Positions 18,198-26,974 of a stretch of 64,000 nucleotides of DNA are shown piece by piece. Origin of the DNA: Acidobacteriota bacterium (lineage in GTDB: Bacteria; Acidobacteriota; Terriglobia; Bryobacterales; Bryobacteraceae); the NCBI GenBank assembly GCA_018268715.1, contig JAFDVZ010000002.1, positions 987,632 through 1,051,631 of the forward strand, read 5' to 3'. Made by a program: the position numbers and the translations under genes. A model generated the notes under the pieces. It was not told the DNA's origin. It worked only from the letters and a program-made list of their open reading frames with translations, and did no database searches. Every line of letters starts with the position of its first letter. The first letter of the stretch is position 1.

Positions 18198-19483
18198 CAA
18201 TCGGCAACCCCGCACCAATGACACACGAAGTCGAGCAGCGTCTGGGTTGCGGCGACAACCGAGTCCAAGTCGACGTATTCGTCGGCGGCGTGGGTGTTGC
18301 CGCCGCATGGGCCCCATAGGACTGCGGGCACCCCAAATTCATGGAAGGCGAACATGTCGCAGGGGCCCTCAATGCCGGCCACTGCCGGATCGCGGCCCAG
18401 CACGGAACGTGCGCACAGCAATAACTCGTGAACTAAGGGGGCGGAAATCTCAGTGGCCGATCCAGGCAGCCAGCGGATCGGAAATTCGACCTGTGGCTTC
18501 GCCGGGAATAGCTCGGGCGCCCGACCTACGGTTGCGTCGAACCACGACGTGAACTCGCGATCCACTTCGTCCTGCGTTTCGCCGGGCATCAACTGCCAGT
18601 ACAGTTCTACACGGCACTCTTCGGGTGTTGTGATCGGCTCGCGAGTCCCCCATGGAGCCGTGATGATCTTTGTCACCGCCACCGGCACAGGGTCGGACGC
18701 GTTGGCGTAAAGCGGATGCGGCCGGCAGTTTGCACGCCGTTGAGCGCGGAACTCGCGGACTGCGTTCAGGAAGTGGGTCACCTGGTCGACGACTCCGGCA
18801 GGGAATTGACCCTCAGTCAACACACCGCCCGCCGCCCGGAACGTGATGTGCACGGTTCGGCCGCCGCGTTGGGCGGCGCAGATGCGCAGGAATGAGGGCT
18901 CAGTCAGCACCGCGCCATCGGCCAGATAGCCTCGAACCCGGCCCGCAACCGTACCGTTCACGCCACCGAACTCTTCGTCCACGACGGTTTCGAAGATCAG
19001 GTCGCCCGCCAACTGGACGCCCAACCGAGACAGTGCTTCGAAGACGAACAACGAGGCGGCGACACCCGCCTTCATGTCGTTAGATCCTCGGCCGTACAGC
19101 CGTCCGGCCTCGATGTGACCGCTGAAGGGATCCCGTGTCCATGGCTGAGTGCCTCGCGGGACCGTGTCGACGTGCCCGGAGAGGATGAGCGACCGCCCGC
19201 CTCCCGAGCCCTTGCGGCGGGCGGCGACGTTCGGCCTACCCCTGTAATCGCGGCCTGGATGGAACAGACGATGTTGAGTGAGTCCTGACACTTCCGACAA
19301 TTCGTATACGTCGGGTTCGGAGCCCGCCGCCCTGAGTCGGGTCGCGATCAGTTGCTGGACATCGGATTCCGCTCCGATGGGCGGAGTGTTTTCAGACGAA
19401 CAACGGACCAACTTCTGGACCAGCGAAAACAACTCGTCGCGATTCGCCGCGACATATCCGGACACCTGCGAGATAGTAGGCAT
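18197..19483 (-). CDS. M20-family metallopeptidase (ArgE/DapE/ACY1-type)
   Basis: Dinuclear zinc amidohydrolase of 428 residues, cutting N-acyl amino acids or small peptides. Metal ligands fit the family: 'LSGHVDTVPRG' (His and Asp), 'YGRGSNDMKAGVAA' (bridging Asp), 'VVDEEFGGVNG' (catalytic/metal Glu pair) and a C-terminal 'GNTHAADEYVDLDS' (His). The dimerisation-type insertion lies between. No signal peptide, so cytoplasmic. ATG at 19483 follows the permease stop by 1 nt (TAAcATG); a GTG at 19495 would overlap the permease gene. It lies directly after an APC permease, suggesting that the permease imports its substrate. Confidence 0.9.
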   Translation of the reverse strand: MPTISQVSGYVAANRDELFSLVQKLVRCSSENTPPIGAESDVQQLIATRLRAAGSEPDVYELSEVSGLTQHRLFHPGRDYRGRPNVAARRKGSGGGRSLILSGHVDTVPRGTQPWTRDPFSGHIEAGRLYGRGSNDMKAGVAASLFVFEALSRLGVQLAGDLIFETVVDEEFGGVNGTVAGRVRGYLADGAVLTEPSFLRICAAQRGGRTVHITFRAAGGVLTEGQFPAGVVDQVTHFLNAVREFRAQRRANCRPHPLYANASDPVPVAVTKIITAPWGTREPITTPEECRVELYWQLMPGETQDEVDREFTSWFDATVGRAPELFPAKPQVEFPIRWLPGSATEISAPLVHELLLCARSVLGRDPAVAGIEGPCDMFAFHEFGVPAVLWGPCGGNTHAADEYVDLDSVVAATQTLLDFVCHWCGVAD

Positions 19484-19484
19484 G

Positions 19485-20837
19485 TTAGTCAACACTTTTG
19501 AGACTGCTTAGCTCACGCGGCGCGACGCGAAAGCCACGAGTGAGAAATGCAAGATACAACGTTCCGATGGCTAGCCATACGAAGCCCACCAGTTGCGCCT
19601 TGGCGCTGAGGCTGAGCCACACGTAGCCGCAGACGGCCGCGCCAGCAAGCGGGAACACGAGATTTGTCAGGAATTGGACGCCCTGGCGCTCTCGCCGGCG
19701 GATATAGAAGTGACGGATGACGCTGAGATTGACCAGTATGAAGCCAACGAAGGCTCCGAAATTCAACAGTTCGACGGCAAGCTGGAAGCGCAGAACAAGC
19801 GATCCCACCAACGAGAACGCGCCCATGAGATACACGCTGCGGGAGGGCGTCGAATATCGGGGATCGACATACGCGAAGATTCTGGGGGAAATAACTCCAT
19901 CCCGGCCCATTCCGAGCAGGAGCCGGGATGCGCCCGCCTGCCCAGTAAGCGCGCTGGCGAGTCCCGCCACCAGCAGAATAAACGTAATGAACCCCATCAT
20001 CCACGCTCCACCTGCCTTGCGGCCTATGTCCAGGATCACAGTCTCGGATTCCGGATATGTGCGCCAATCGGGCCAAACCAGCGCCGCGACGTAGACAATC
20101 GCTACGCAAAACAGCGTCTGTAGGATGCATACCGTGACTGTCGCCATCGATATATCGCGCTCAGGGTGGACGGTATCCTCGGCTAGCGTCGAGATCGCGT
20201 CGAAACCGATGTAAGACAGGCTGGCGATTCCAGCCCCTAACATCAAAGGGCGCAATTGGAACGTTCCCGCATCATAGAGAGCGCTGGCGTCGAGCAGGCC
20301 AGAGAGGCCGGTCCGCGCCGTCAGCCAGCGAACTCCCACGATGACGAACAGGGCCGCACACGCTGTCATGAGCGCCATCATCACGTTCCCGGCTCGTGCG
20401 GTGACTCGAATTCCGCGGATATTCGTCGCAGTGATCGCCACCGTGAAGAGTACCGCCCAGACCGAGTACGGTACGGCGGGCGCGAGCCGGTTCGCTGTCA
20501 AGGCCGCATAGATGACGCTCAGAAGCGGAATCAGGAAATAGTCGAGAATCATCGCCCAACCGGCTAAGAAACCGATGTGCGGATCCAGGGCGCGTTGAGC
20601 GTAGGTGTAGGTGGACCCGGCGGATGGGAAGGCCGACGACATCTTGCCATAACTGGCGGCGGTGAATAACATCGCAACCATCGCAACCATGTAGCTTAGG
20701 GCGGCGTGGCCGAATGACGTCTGCTGTACGATGCCGTAAACCGGAAACGGAGCGGTCGGCGTCAGAATCACCAGTCCGTAGAGAATCAGGTCGCGGCGAG
20801 TCAGGATGCGACGTAGTGTGGGTGAGGGAGTCGCCAT
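19485..20837 (-). CDS. APC-superfamily amino acid permease
   Basis: Inner-membrane amino-acid/polyamine/organocation transporter of 450 residues with about 12 hydrophobic segments. 'LILYGLVILTPTAPFPVYGI' is the first helix, 'SAGSTYTYAQRALDPHIGFLAGW' the APC consensus between helices 2 and 3, and 'YIGFDAISTLAEDTVHPERDI' the helix 6 substrate region with the conserved 'GFD..st.aEE' type motif. ATG at 20837 lies 1 nt after the stop of the upstream glycosidase gene (TAAcATG), the same junction seen before the M20 gene. The substrate is unknown; the M20 peptidase downstream suggests an amino acid derivative. Confidence 0.92.
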   Translation of the reverse strand: MATPSPTLRRILTRRDLILYGLVILTPTAPFPVYGIVQQTSFGHAALSYMVAMVAMLFTAASYGKMSSAFPSAGSTYTYAQRALDPHIGFLAGWAMILDYFLIPLLSVIYAALTANRLAPAVPYSVWAVLFTVAITATNIRGIRVTARAGNVMMALMTACAALFVIVGVRWLTARTGLSGLLDASALYDAGTFQLRPLMLGAGIASLSYIGFDAISTLAEDTVHPERDISMATVTVCILQTLFCVAIVYVAALVWPDWRTYPESETVILDIGRKAGGAWMMGFITFILLVAGLASALTGQAGASRLLLGMGRDGVISPRIFAYVDPRYSTPSRSVYLMGAFSLVGSLVLRFQLAVELLNFGAFVGFILVNLSVIRHFYIRRRERQGVQFLTNLVFPLAGAAVCGYVWLSLSAKAQLVGFVWLAIGTLYLAFLTRGFRVAPRELSSLKSVD

Positions 20838-20838
20838 G

Positions 20839-23118
20839 TTACTCACCGGGTATCCCACCGACTACGGGATGATCGCCCATGTCAAGCCAGTTGAAGGTGC
20901 GATCGTCTGTCGCAACGTGGTGTTGGGTCGCCAATAGGTTTCGTTGTGCGCGAACGGTCTCCACCCATGCGCCGAATGGGAGTTGCAGCTCCCGCTCGAT
21001 CATGTAGCTGAGATCGATGGTGCGGTCGCCCACATGATCTTTCACGTCGTCGAGGTCATGTAGGAATCGTCGGCCGCCGGCTTCGGCGACGCGGGGGAAC
21101 CAACTCTTCTCATATGTCGCTACGGCGTCGCGATACGCCGTATTCCGCTGTTGACGAATCTGGCGGGCCAGTTCCAGCGCTCTGTCCAACTGACCGATGG
21201 CCTCCTTGGGTTCGCGCGCTTCATGCTCGAGCAGCGAGCAGATGCGGCCGATGTCAAGCAGCATTTCGAGGTTCTGACGGTAGATTCGTGCGACCGCCAA
21301 ATAGACTTCCAGGTTGTAGCGATTTCGGTCGGTGCGGCGGATGTTCTCCTCAAGCAAGCCTAGCAACTCGTCGTTCTCCGCCAGAAATTCCGCAGCCAGT
21401 TGCAGGCGGCGTTCGTTCGATTTCAGCCATTCAGCGGCGCCTCCGGCCTGGGGCAGGTTCAGCGTCTGGTCCTGCACCGCCTTGCGCGGAACGAAGACGC
21501 CGGCCGAGTTTCCGAAGAGCGGTTTTCGAGGGGATGGTCCCCATTCCCAGCTGTCGAGCCAGAAATGAGACTGTTGGCTCATGAGTTGATAGAGCCGGTC
21601 CATCCGCGTGACCGAGTCACCATAGAAGACGCGATAAAACGCGGCGGCCGCTTCGTCGATTGAAACGGACCCTGGCGACCATCCGGCCGCGGCGATGGTC
21701 GCGTAACCCAGCCAGAAGGTTTCCGGGTGGAGCCCCATATCTCCCCATCCCGCGACCACGGACCCAATGAGGTCCGCATGCGCGCGGGAGGGGCTATACG
21801 AAATGGTCCGATAGGCATCTCGCAGGCGGTCCACCTGCGATGCGACCGGGTGGAGGCGGCGTGAGTTTGGCAGAGTGAAGTAATCCGGGAAGAAGCGGGC
21901 TTCACCCCCTTGCGTGGATGTATAGATCATTTGACGAATCCCGTGCTTGCGATAGAGCGGGTCGTAGTCGGGTCCGTAGATCTCTCCGTTCACCAGGTGG
22001 CGAGGCAACAGGGCAATGTCAGCGGGTTTGAGGGGATACTCGCCCCAGAAGACGACGGTTCTTCCGGCGTCGTGTAGAGGGTTTGCGATTTCGCCGATGA
22101 ACTTGGCGAGTAATTGCCCTGGGCTGTAAGCGGTCTCTCTGCACTGCGGGTTGTCGGCTAATCCTATGTAATAGGGCTCGTCGGTCGACAGATAGATGAA
22201 CCTTCCACCGCGATTCGCGTCGATCAGTTCTCGAAACATTCCGCCCAGGAATCGAACCGCCTCGGGATTTGTCGCGCACAATTCATAGTTACTGTCTGGA
22301 AACGATCGATACTTGGCGTATTCGGGGTGTTTGAGGATGAACGCGATATGCGCCGGACCGTCCAGGTAAGGAATCACCTGGACGTGATAACGCCTGCCGT
22401 AGTCAGTCAGTTCTTGGAATTCCGCCGGAGTTAGGGCGTGGGGCTCGACGAGGGCCGGCGCGCTAGCGAATTGGAAGTGCCCTTCCAACTTGATCGCGAA
22501 TCCGCTGATCTTGAAGCGTGCGGCCTGACGCACGGCGCGCTTCAGTTCAGGCAGGCGCTCCAGGTGGTGAGCGTCGTCCCAGTAAATGTGCCGTTCGGGC
22601 AGGTCGGGCCAGTCGGTGATGCGGCCGCGTGGAGCGAGCCAAGTTCCATTATTAGGGCGAAGTAGCTGGATCAACGTCTCCGCGGCGTAGTGTAACGCCA
22701 GGCTCGAGTTCGCGATCAACGAGATTCGTCCCTGCGCGATTTCGATCCGGTAGCATTGCGCTGAGACAGCCGCGGCGTCGCGGGAAGTCGCCTTGCCTGG
22801 GACTACCGCGCCGGGTCGAATCGTCAATTCGATACGCGAGTCAGCCTCGGAGGACGGCGGTCCCAGACGGTCGGTCAGAGTTTCGACAGCGACGTCGATA
22901 CCTTCGACGCTCGGCGACGCAACTAGAGACCAGCGCGGTCCGAACCGCACATCCGCCCCTTCAAGATCGACGATTCGTGGATTCGGAACAACGCCGTATC
23001 CGTGCGCTCCAAGGATCGACAACGTGTCTGCCCGTGCGGCGAGACTCAGCAAAATCATGATGCCGAGTCCAGCCGTCCGAAGGTATCCTGTTTCAGGAAT
23101 GAATCTGCTTATTCGCAT
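20839..23118 (-). CDS. Secreted GH20-like beta-N-acetylhexosaminidase family protein
   Basis: About 759 residues. A signal peptide (h-region 'GLGIMILLSLAARA') is followed by a GH20b-like alpha/beta domain ('LIANSSLALHYAAETLIQLL') and a TIM barrel: 'PDLPERHIYWDDAHH', 'VQVIPYLDGPAHIAFIL', and the catalytic Asp-Glu pair in 'YLSTDEPYYIG'. GH20 enzymes use substrate-assisted catalysis on N-acetylhexosamines. The C-terminal part is helical and specific to this protein. Start is uncertain: ATG at 23118 gives a complete signal peptide but overlaps the divergent gene's start by 20 nt; ATG at 23058 avoids the overlap but leaves a short signal. First gene of the operon running to 16260. Confidence 0.8.
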   Translation of the reverse strand: MRISRFIPETGYLRTAGLGIMILLSLAARADTLSILGAHGYGVVPNPRIVDLEGADVRFGPRWSLVASPSVEGIDVAVETLTDRLGPPSSEADSRIELTIRPGAVVPGKATSRDAAAVSAQCYRIEIAQGRISLIANSSLALHYAAETLIQLLRPNNGTWLAPRGRITDWPDLPERHIYWDDAHHLERLPELKRAVRQAARFKISGFAIKLEGHFQFASAPALVEPHALTPAEFQELTDYGRRYHVQVIPYLDGPAHIAFILKHPEYAKYRSFPDSNYELCATNPEAVRFLGGMFRELIDANRGGRFIYLSTDEPYYIGLADNPQCRETAYSPGQLLAKFIGEIANPLHDAGRTVVFWGEYPLKPADIALLPRHLVNGEIYGPDYDPLYRKHGIRQMIYTSTQGGEARFFPDYFTLPNSRRLHPVASQVDRLRDAYRTISYSPSRAHADLIGSVVAGWGDMGLHPETFWLGYATIAAAGWSPGSVSIDEAAAAFYRVFYGDSVTRMDRLYQLMSQQSHFWLDSWEWGPSPRKPLFGNSAGVFVPRKAVQDQTLNLPQAGGAAEWLKSNERRLQLAAEFLAENDELLGLLEENIRRTDRNRYNLEVYLAVARIYRQNLEMLLDIGRICSLLEHEAREPKEAIGQLDRALELARQIRQQRNTAYRDAVATYEKSWFPRVAEAGGRRFLHDLDDVKDHVGDRTIDLSYMIERELQLPFGAWVETVRAQRNLLATQHHVATDDRTFNWLDMGDHPVVGGIPGE

Positions 23119-25606
23119 CGCGGTCATCGCATTACTAACTAACCTCGTCACGGCGGCGGAGTTGATCCTGCCGGCGGTCGTCGAACGCGAGGGGCCTGTC
23201 ATCGCCACGTTCCGGACCGGGCCGCAGGCGATTGGAACGGGTGCGTTGGAGATCAGATGGACGGACATACTCGGACGCGTTGTGGAGGAACGGCGGATTC
23301 CCGTGCGCATGACCGATGAAAGCGAGATTCGGTTCACGTTGGACATGCGTCGTGCGGTCGCCATGGTCAACACTGTAACCGCCCATCTCACCCTGGAGGA
23401 ACTGCCGCGCAAGGGAGCGCCGGCGCATCGCGATGAAACCGCCTCCGTTGGCTTCATCGCAAAGCCGGCCGATCGAAAGTGGCTCGACTACGCCATCATC
23501 ATGTGGCAGTCGCACAGTGCGGAACGCATGGCCACGCTTCGTACGCTCGGCGTCACAGGGGGGCAGCACCTGGGCAGGTCCATCGAGCCCCCCGCGTCCC
23601 TGCTGAAGAACAACATGCGCTGGTACGCCGAGAACATCGCCACTGACTTCTACGCCGAGTATCATCGCTACCGGCCGGACCGCATACAGGAATGGTCGTT
23701 CCTGCAAGCGAAGGCCGCTCATCGGAAGGACCCGCAAAGCAAAGAGCCTTTCAAGCGCCGGCCCAGTCTGTCGAACCCGGAGTGGCTGCGCGCCGTGCAC
23801 GATCGTCTTGTCGCTTCGGCCAGGCGATTTTCCCCCTATCGGCCGTTGTTCTACGATCTTGCCGACGAGTCCGGCATTGCGAATCTCGCGGCGTTCTGGG
23901 ACTTCGACTTTTCCGATGAATCGTTGGCTGAGATGAGATCGTGGCTCAAGGACCGCTATGGCTCGCTGGCGTCTTTGAACACTCAGTGGGGCAGTGCATT
24001 CGCTTCTTGGGACGATGTTACTCCGGACTCGACCGATGAGGCGATGAAGCGCTCCGACGGGAATTACTCGTCGTGGTCCGACCACAAGGAATGGATGGAT
24101 GTATCGTTTTCGCGAGCGCTCCGGATGGGTGTGGAGGCGGTTCAGTCCGTGGATCCCGGTGCTTATGTCGCCATCGCCGGCGGCCAGATGCCGGGCTGGG
24201 GCGGCTACGACTACTGGCGGCTCAGCCAGACGCTCACCGCCATTGAACCCTACGACATAGGAAACAACATTGAGATGCTGCGATCCTTCGCGCCGCGGCT
24301 GCCGTTCGTCACCACCGCCTTCGCGCGTGGACCGTGGGAGGAGCACCGCATCTGGTATGAACTGTTGCATGGAGCGCGCGGCAACATCATCTGGGATGAG
24401 AACTTCGAGATGGCGCCCGAAGGCGGCAAGCCAGGTCCGAGAGGATTGGAGACTGCTCCGTATTATCGTGAAATCCGGTCCGGGCTGGGGGCTTTGCTGA
24501 TACAATCCACACGCCTCTCCGACGCCGTGGCGATTCACTATTCGCAGCCCAGTATGCGAGTGGAGTGGATGCTCGCGCAGCGTCCGAAAGGCGTTCTCTG
24601 GGAGAACCGCAATTCCGCCACTGAGCGCATGGACAGCGAGTTTCTCCGCTTGCGCGAATCCTACTGCAAGCTGGTGGAAGATCTCGGGCTGCAGTATCGG
24701 TTCGTTTCGTACGCGCAGGTGGAGGACGGCGAACTGGCGCGACGCGGGTATCGGGTTCTGATTCTGCCGCGTTCGACTGCACTGTCCGAGGCGGAGGCTC
24801 GCGAAATGCGCCGATTTGTCGAGCAGGGCGGTGTGATCATCACCGATGGCGAGCCTGGGGTGTTCGATGAACATGGACGGCGGCTCGACGCTTCTCGTCT
24901 GGCGGGCGTTCCGATGACCCGCTGGAGTGTGCTCCCTTACTATCAGGACCGATTGCGCGGCGCCGAATCCGCCAGGCGCGATGAAGCGGTGAGGCTGTTT
25001 GATCAGTCCGGCGTGCGTCCGCCGTTCATGGTGCTGGACGAGGTCGGGCGACGGGCGGCCGGCGTGGAGACGCATACGTTTCGCAATGGCGCGTCGTGGA
25101 TCGTCGCCCTTCTTGGGAATCCGGAGATGCGCGTGGACGAACTCGGTCCGCCCGATTTCAAATCGAACGCCAGGTTCGAGAAACCGCGAAAGCTCCGTCT
25201 TGTGCTTCCCTCCGAACTCCACGTGCACAACATCCGTTCGGGAAATGCGATGGGCCGGTTGAAGGAGATCGGCGTGACCCTTGAACCGTATGCTCCGGCG
25301 ATGTTCGCCCTGACAGCGGAGCCGCCCGCCGAGGCTCACATGCGCGCGCCGCGCGCCGCTGCTCGTGGTGAGTTGGTGCGCGTCGCGGCCGACTATGGCG
25401 GGTCTGCCGGCGGCATCGCTCATTTCGAAGTGACCGATCCGAACGGCGCGGTCCACCTGGACTACACCGGGAGCGCGCCGATCAGTGACGGCGTCGCGGA
25501 GCGCCTGATCCCGTTCGCCGTAAACGATCCCGCAGGTGCGTGGACCGTTCGTGTCCGCGACGTGCTGACCGGGCGTCGATTGCAGGCGGTTGTTGAACTT
25601 CGCTGA
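23099..25606 (+). CDS. Secreted GH42-like beta-galactosidase family glycosidase
   Basis: 835 residues with signal peptide (MNLLIRIAVIALLTNLVTAA). After a beta domain, a barrel contains 'YRPLFYDLADESGIANLA' (candidate acid/base glutamate in the GH42 context), 'LKDRYGSLASLNTQWGSAF', very typical of GH42, and 'RGNIIWDENFEM' (candidate nucleophile region). A later trimerisation-like domain has 'RVLILPRSTALSEAEAREM' and 'FVEQGGVIITDGEPG'. ATG at 23099 is preceded by AGGA with short spacing; the longer in-frame reading is antisense to the neighbour. It is divergent from the GH20-like operon, with practically no intergenic space. Confidence 0.85.
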   Translation: MNLLIRIAVIALLTNLVTAAELILPAVVEREGPVIATFRTGPQAIGTGALEIRWTDILGRVVEERRIPVRMTDESEIRFTLDMRRAVAMVNTVTAHLTLEELPRKGAPAHRDETASVGFIAKPADRKWLDYAIIMWQSHSAERMATLRTLGVTGGQHLGRSIEPPASLLKNNMRWYAENIATDFYAEYHRYRPDRIQEWSFLQAKAAHRKDPQSKEPFKRRPSLSNPEWLRAVHDRLVASARRFSPYRPLFYDLADESGIANLAAFWDFDFSDESLAEMRSWLKDRYGSLASLNTQWGSAFASWDDVTPDSTDEAMKRSDGNYSSWSDHKEWMDVSFSRALRMGVEAVQSVDPGAYVAIAGGQMPGWGGYDYWRLSQTLTAIEPYDIGNNIEMLRSFAPRLPFVTTAFARGPWEEHRIWYELLHGARGNIIWDENFEMAPEGGKPGPRGLETAPYYREIRSGLGALLIQSTRLSDAVAIHYSQPSMRVEWMLAQRPKGVLWENRNSATERMDSEFLRLRESYCKLVEDLGLQYRFVSYAQVEDGELARRGYRVLILPRSTALSEAEAREMRRFVEQGGVIITDGEPGVFDEHGRRLDASRLAGVPMTRWSVLPYYQDRLRGAESARRDEAVRLFDQSGVRPPFMVLDEVGRRAAGVETHTFRNGASWIVALLGNPEMRVDELGPPDFKSNARFEKPRKLRLVLPSELHVHNIRSGNAMGRLKEIGVTLEPYAPAMFALTAEPPAEAHMRAPRAAARGELVRVAADYGGSAGGIAHFEVTDPNGAVHLDYTGSAPISDGVAERLIPFAVNDPAGAWTVRVRDVLTGRRLQAVVELR

Positions 25607-25666
25607 GATCACGTCGTCTCGAATTTGGGCCTTGGGAGCATGTCGACAGTACGGCATGCGCCCCGA

Positions 25667-26893
25667 TCAGGCAAATTGGGCCGCCGGCCTTCCTCGGACG
25701 CCCGCGGTGCGCTCCCGGCCGTTGAACAGTTTCGCGATGCGCTCGTAGGCGAGCGCTCGCGCTGCCGAGAGCGTTCCTAGCAGCACGGCGTCCGCGGATA
25801 TCTTCGACACCTCGATTCGCGTTTGCCATGGAACCGCTCTGGCGACAACATCGCGCACCTCAGCGACGACCTGCGCCAGTAGTTCGCCCTGCAGGACGAC
25901 GATCGATGGATCATACACGCAGATCAGGTTGCCGATGGCCGCGCCGACATGTAGGACGACCTTGTCGAACAGCTTGCGGCTTGCGTCATGCGATTGCCGC
26001 GCGAGATCCATGAATTCGACGGCCGACGCCTGTCCCTCCGGGGCCTCGGCCAGAATCCGGTCCGCCGCCACCATGGATTCCAGATATCCGCGGACGCTCC
26101 ACTCCTCGGACACGCGAGCGAGGTCGAGGTTCATGTGGGCAATCTCGCCCGCTGCCCAATGACGTCCATGAATCAACCGGCCGCGCACCACCACGCCCGA
26201 GCCGATACCAGAATCGAGCCGTACGACAATAGCGTCGGTCATGCCTTTGGCGACTCCGAAGTAGAGTTCGCCCAGCGTCGCCATCTTCACGTTGTTGTCG
26301 ACCAACACGGGTATGTTGAACTGGACCTCTAGCCGTTCACGGATGGCAACCTGACTCCAGTTGAAGAGATTTCCTGCGTCGATGGTGATGCCGCGCCGAA
26401 CATCCACTCGTCCGGGACTGGCGACACTGATTACTTTCTGGGCGCCGGTGAATCGCTCGCGCTCGATCAACTCGCCCAGGTCTCTACACACCCGGTCGAG
26501 AATCGAGTCCGCTCTGCGATCGCCTTCGGTCGGCCGGATCTGTTTGTCCAGGATCTTGCCTTCGAGGTCCGCGACCGCGATCCGGATCTCCTCCGAGTCG
26601 ATCTCGACGGCGAACAGTCGACCCGCATCGGCGTTGAAGCGGATCATGGTCGGCTTCTTGCCGCCCTTTGCGCCCGATTCACCCTGGCCGAGTTCAACGA
26701 CCCAGCCCTGTTGGACCAGCGTCTCCACCTGGCTTGAGACGGTCGGCTTGCTCAGCCGGCTGAGTTTCGCGAGTCCAGCCCGCGAAACGGGCCCGTGTTC
26801 GGCGATCAGGTTCAGCAATTCGATGCCGTTCAGGCTCCGCATGAGCGGCGCTTTCATCCGCTGGCCGATCAAGTGGTCATGTGGGAGTCGCAT
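25667..26893 (-). CDS. ROK-family transcriptional repressor
   Basis: 408 residues: an N-terminal winged helix-turn-helix (about 18-80, 'GPVSRAGLAKLSRLSKPTVS') fused to a sugar-kinase-like ROK domain, the NagC/Mlc/XylR plan. 'VLVDNNVKMATLGELYFG' and 'IGSGVVVRGRLIHG' are ROK motifs. The usual zinc-binding CxCGxxGCxE motif is absent: the sequence after 'GEIAHMNLD' runs 'LARVSEEWSVRGYLES' without cysteines. It lies 81 nt downstream of the TonB receptor gene and likely controls the neighbouring sugar-uptake genes; a candidate operator is described at 32570-32586. Confidence 0.88.
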   Translation of the reverse strand: MRLPHDHLIGQRMKAPLMRSLNGIELLNLIAEHGPVSRAGLAKLSRLSKPTVSSQVETLVQQGWVVELGQGESGAKGGKKPTMIRFNADAGRLFAVEIDSEEIRIAVADLEGKILDKQIRPTEGDRRADSILDRVCRDLGELIERERFTGAQKVISVASPGRVDVRRGITIDAGNLFNWSQVAIRERLEVQFNIPVLVDNNVKMATLGELYFGVAKGMTDAIVVRLDSGIGSGVVVRGRLIHGRHWAAGEIAHMNLDLARVSEEWSVRGYLESMVAADRILAEAPEGQASAVEFMDLARQSHDASRKLFDKVVLHVGAAIGNLICVYDPSIVVLQGELLAQVVAEVRDVVARAVPWQTRIEVSKISADAVLLGTLSAARALAYERIAKLFNGRERTAGVRGRPAAQFA

Positions 26894-26974
26894 GGGATGC
26901 TCGCTTCCTCACATCACGAAACAACCGCCGGGGGCGTGGGGCCCGCATGAGCGAGCCCCTATCGCGGCCGACGA

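Noticed and set aside
23135-25657. 840-residue antisense frame opposite the GH42-like gene
   Set aside because: Composition (Arg, His, Pro, Gln) and lack of any motif fit a shadow frame; the plus-strand frame has a signal peptide and glycosidase motifs.
26894-26974. Terminator hairpin between the TonB receptor and ROK genes
   Set aside because: Only an imperfect ggggcccgc/gcgagcccc pairing without a T run; too weak to support a terminator.
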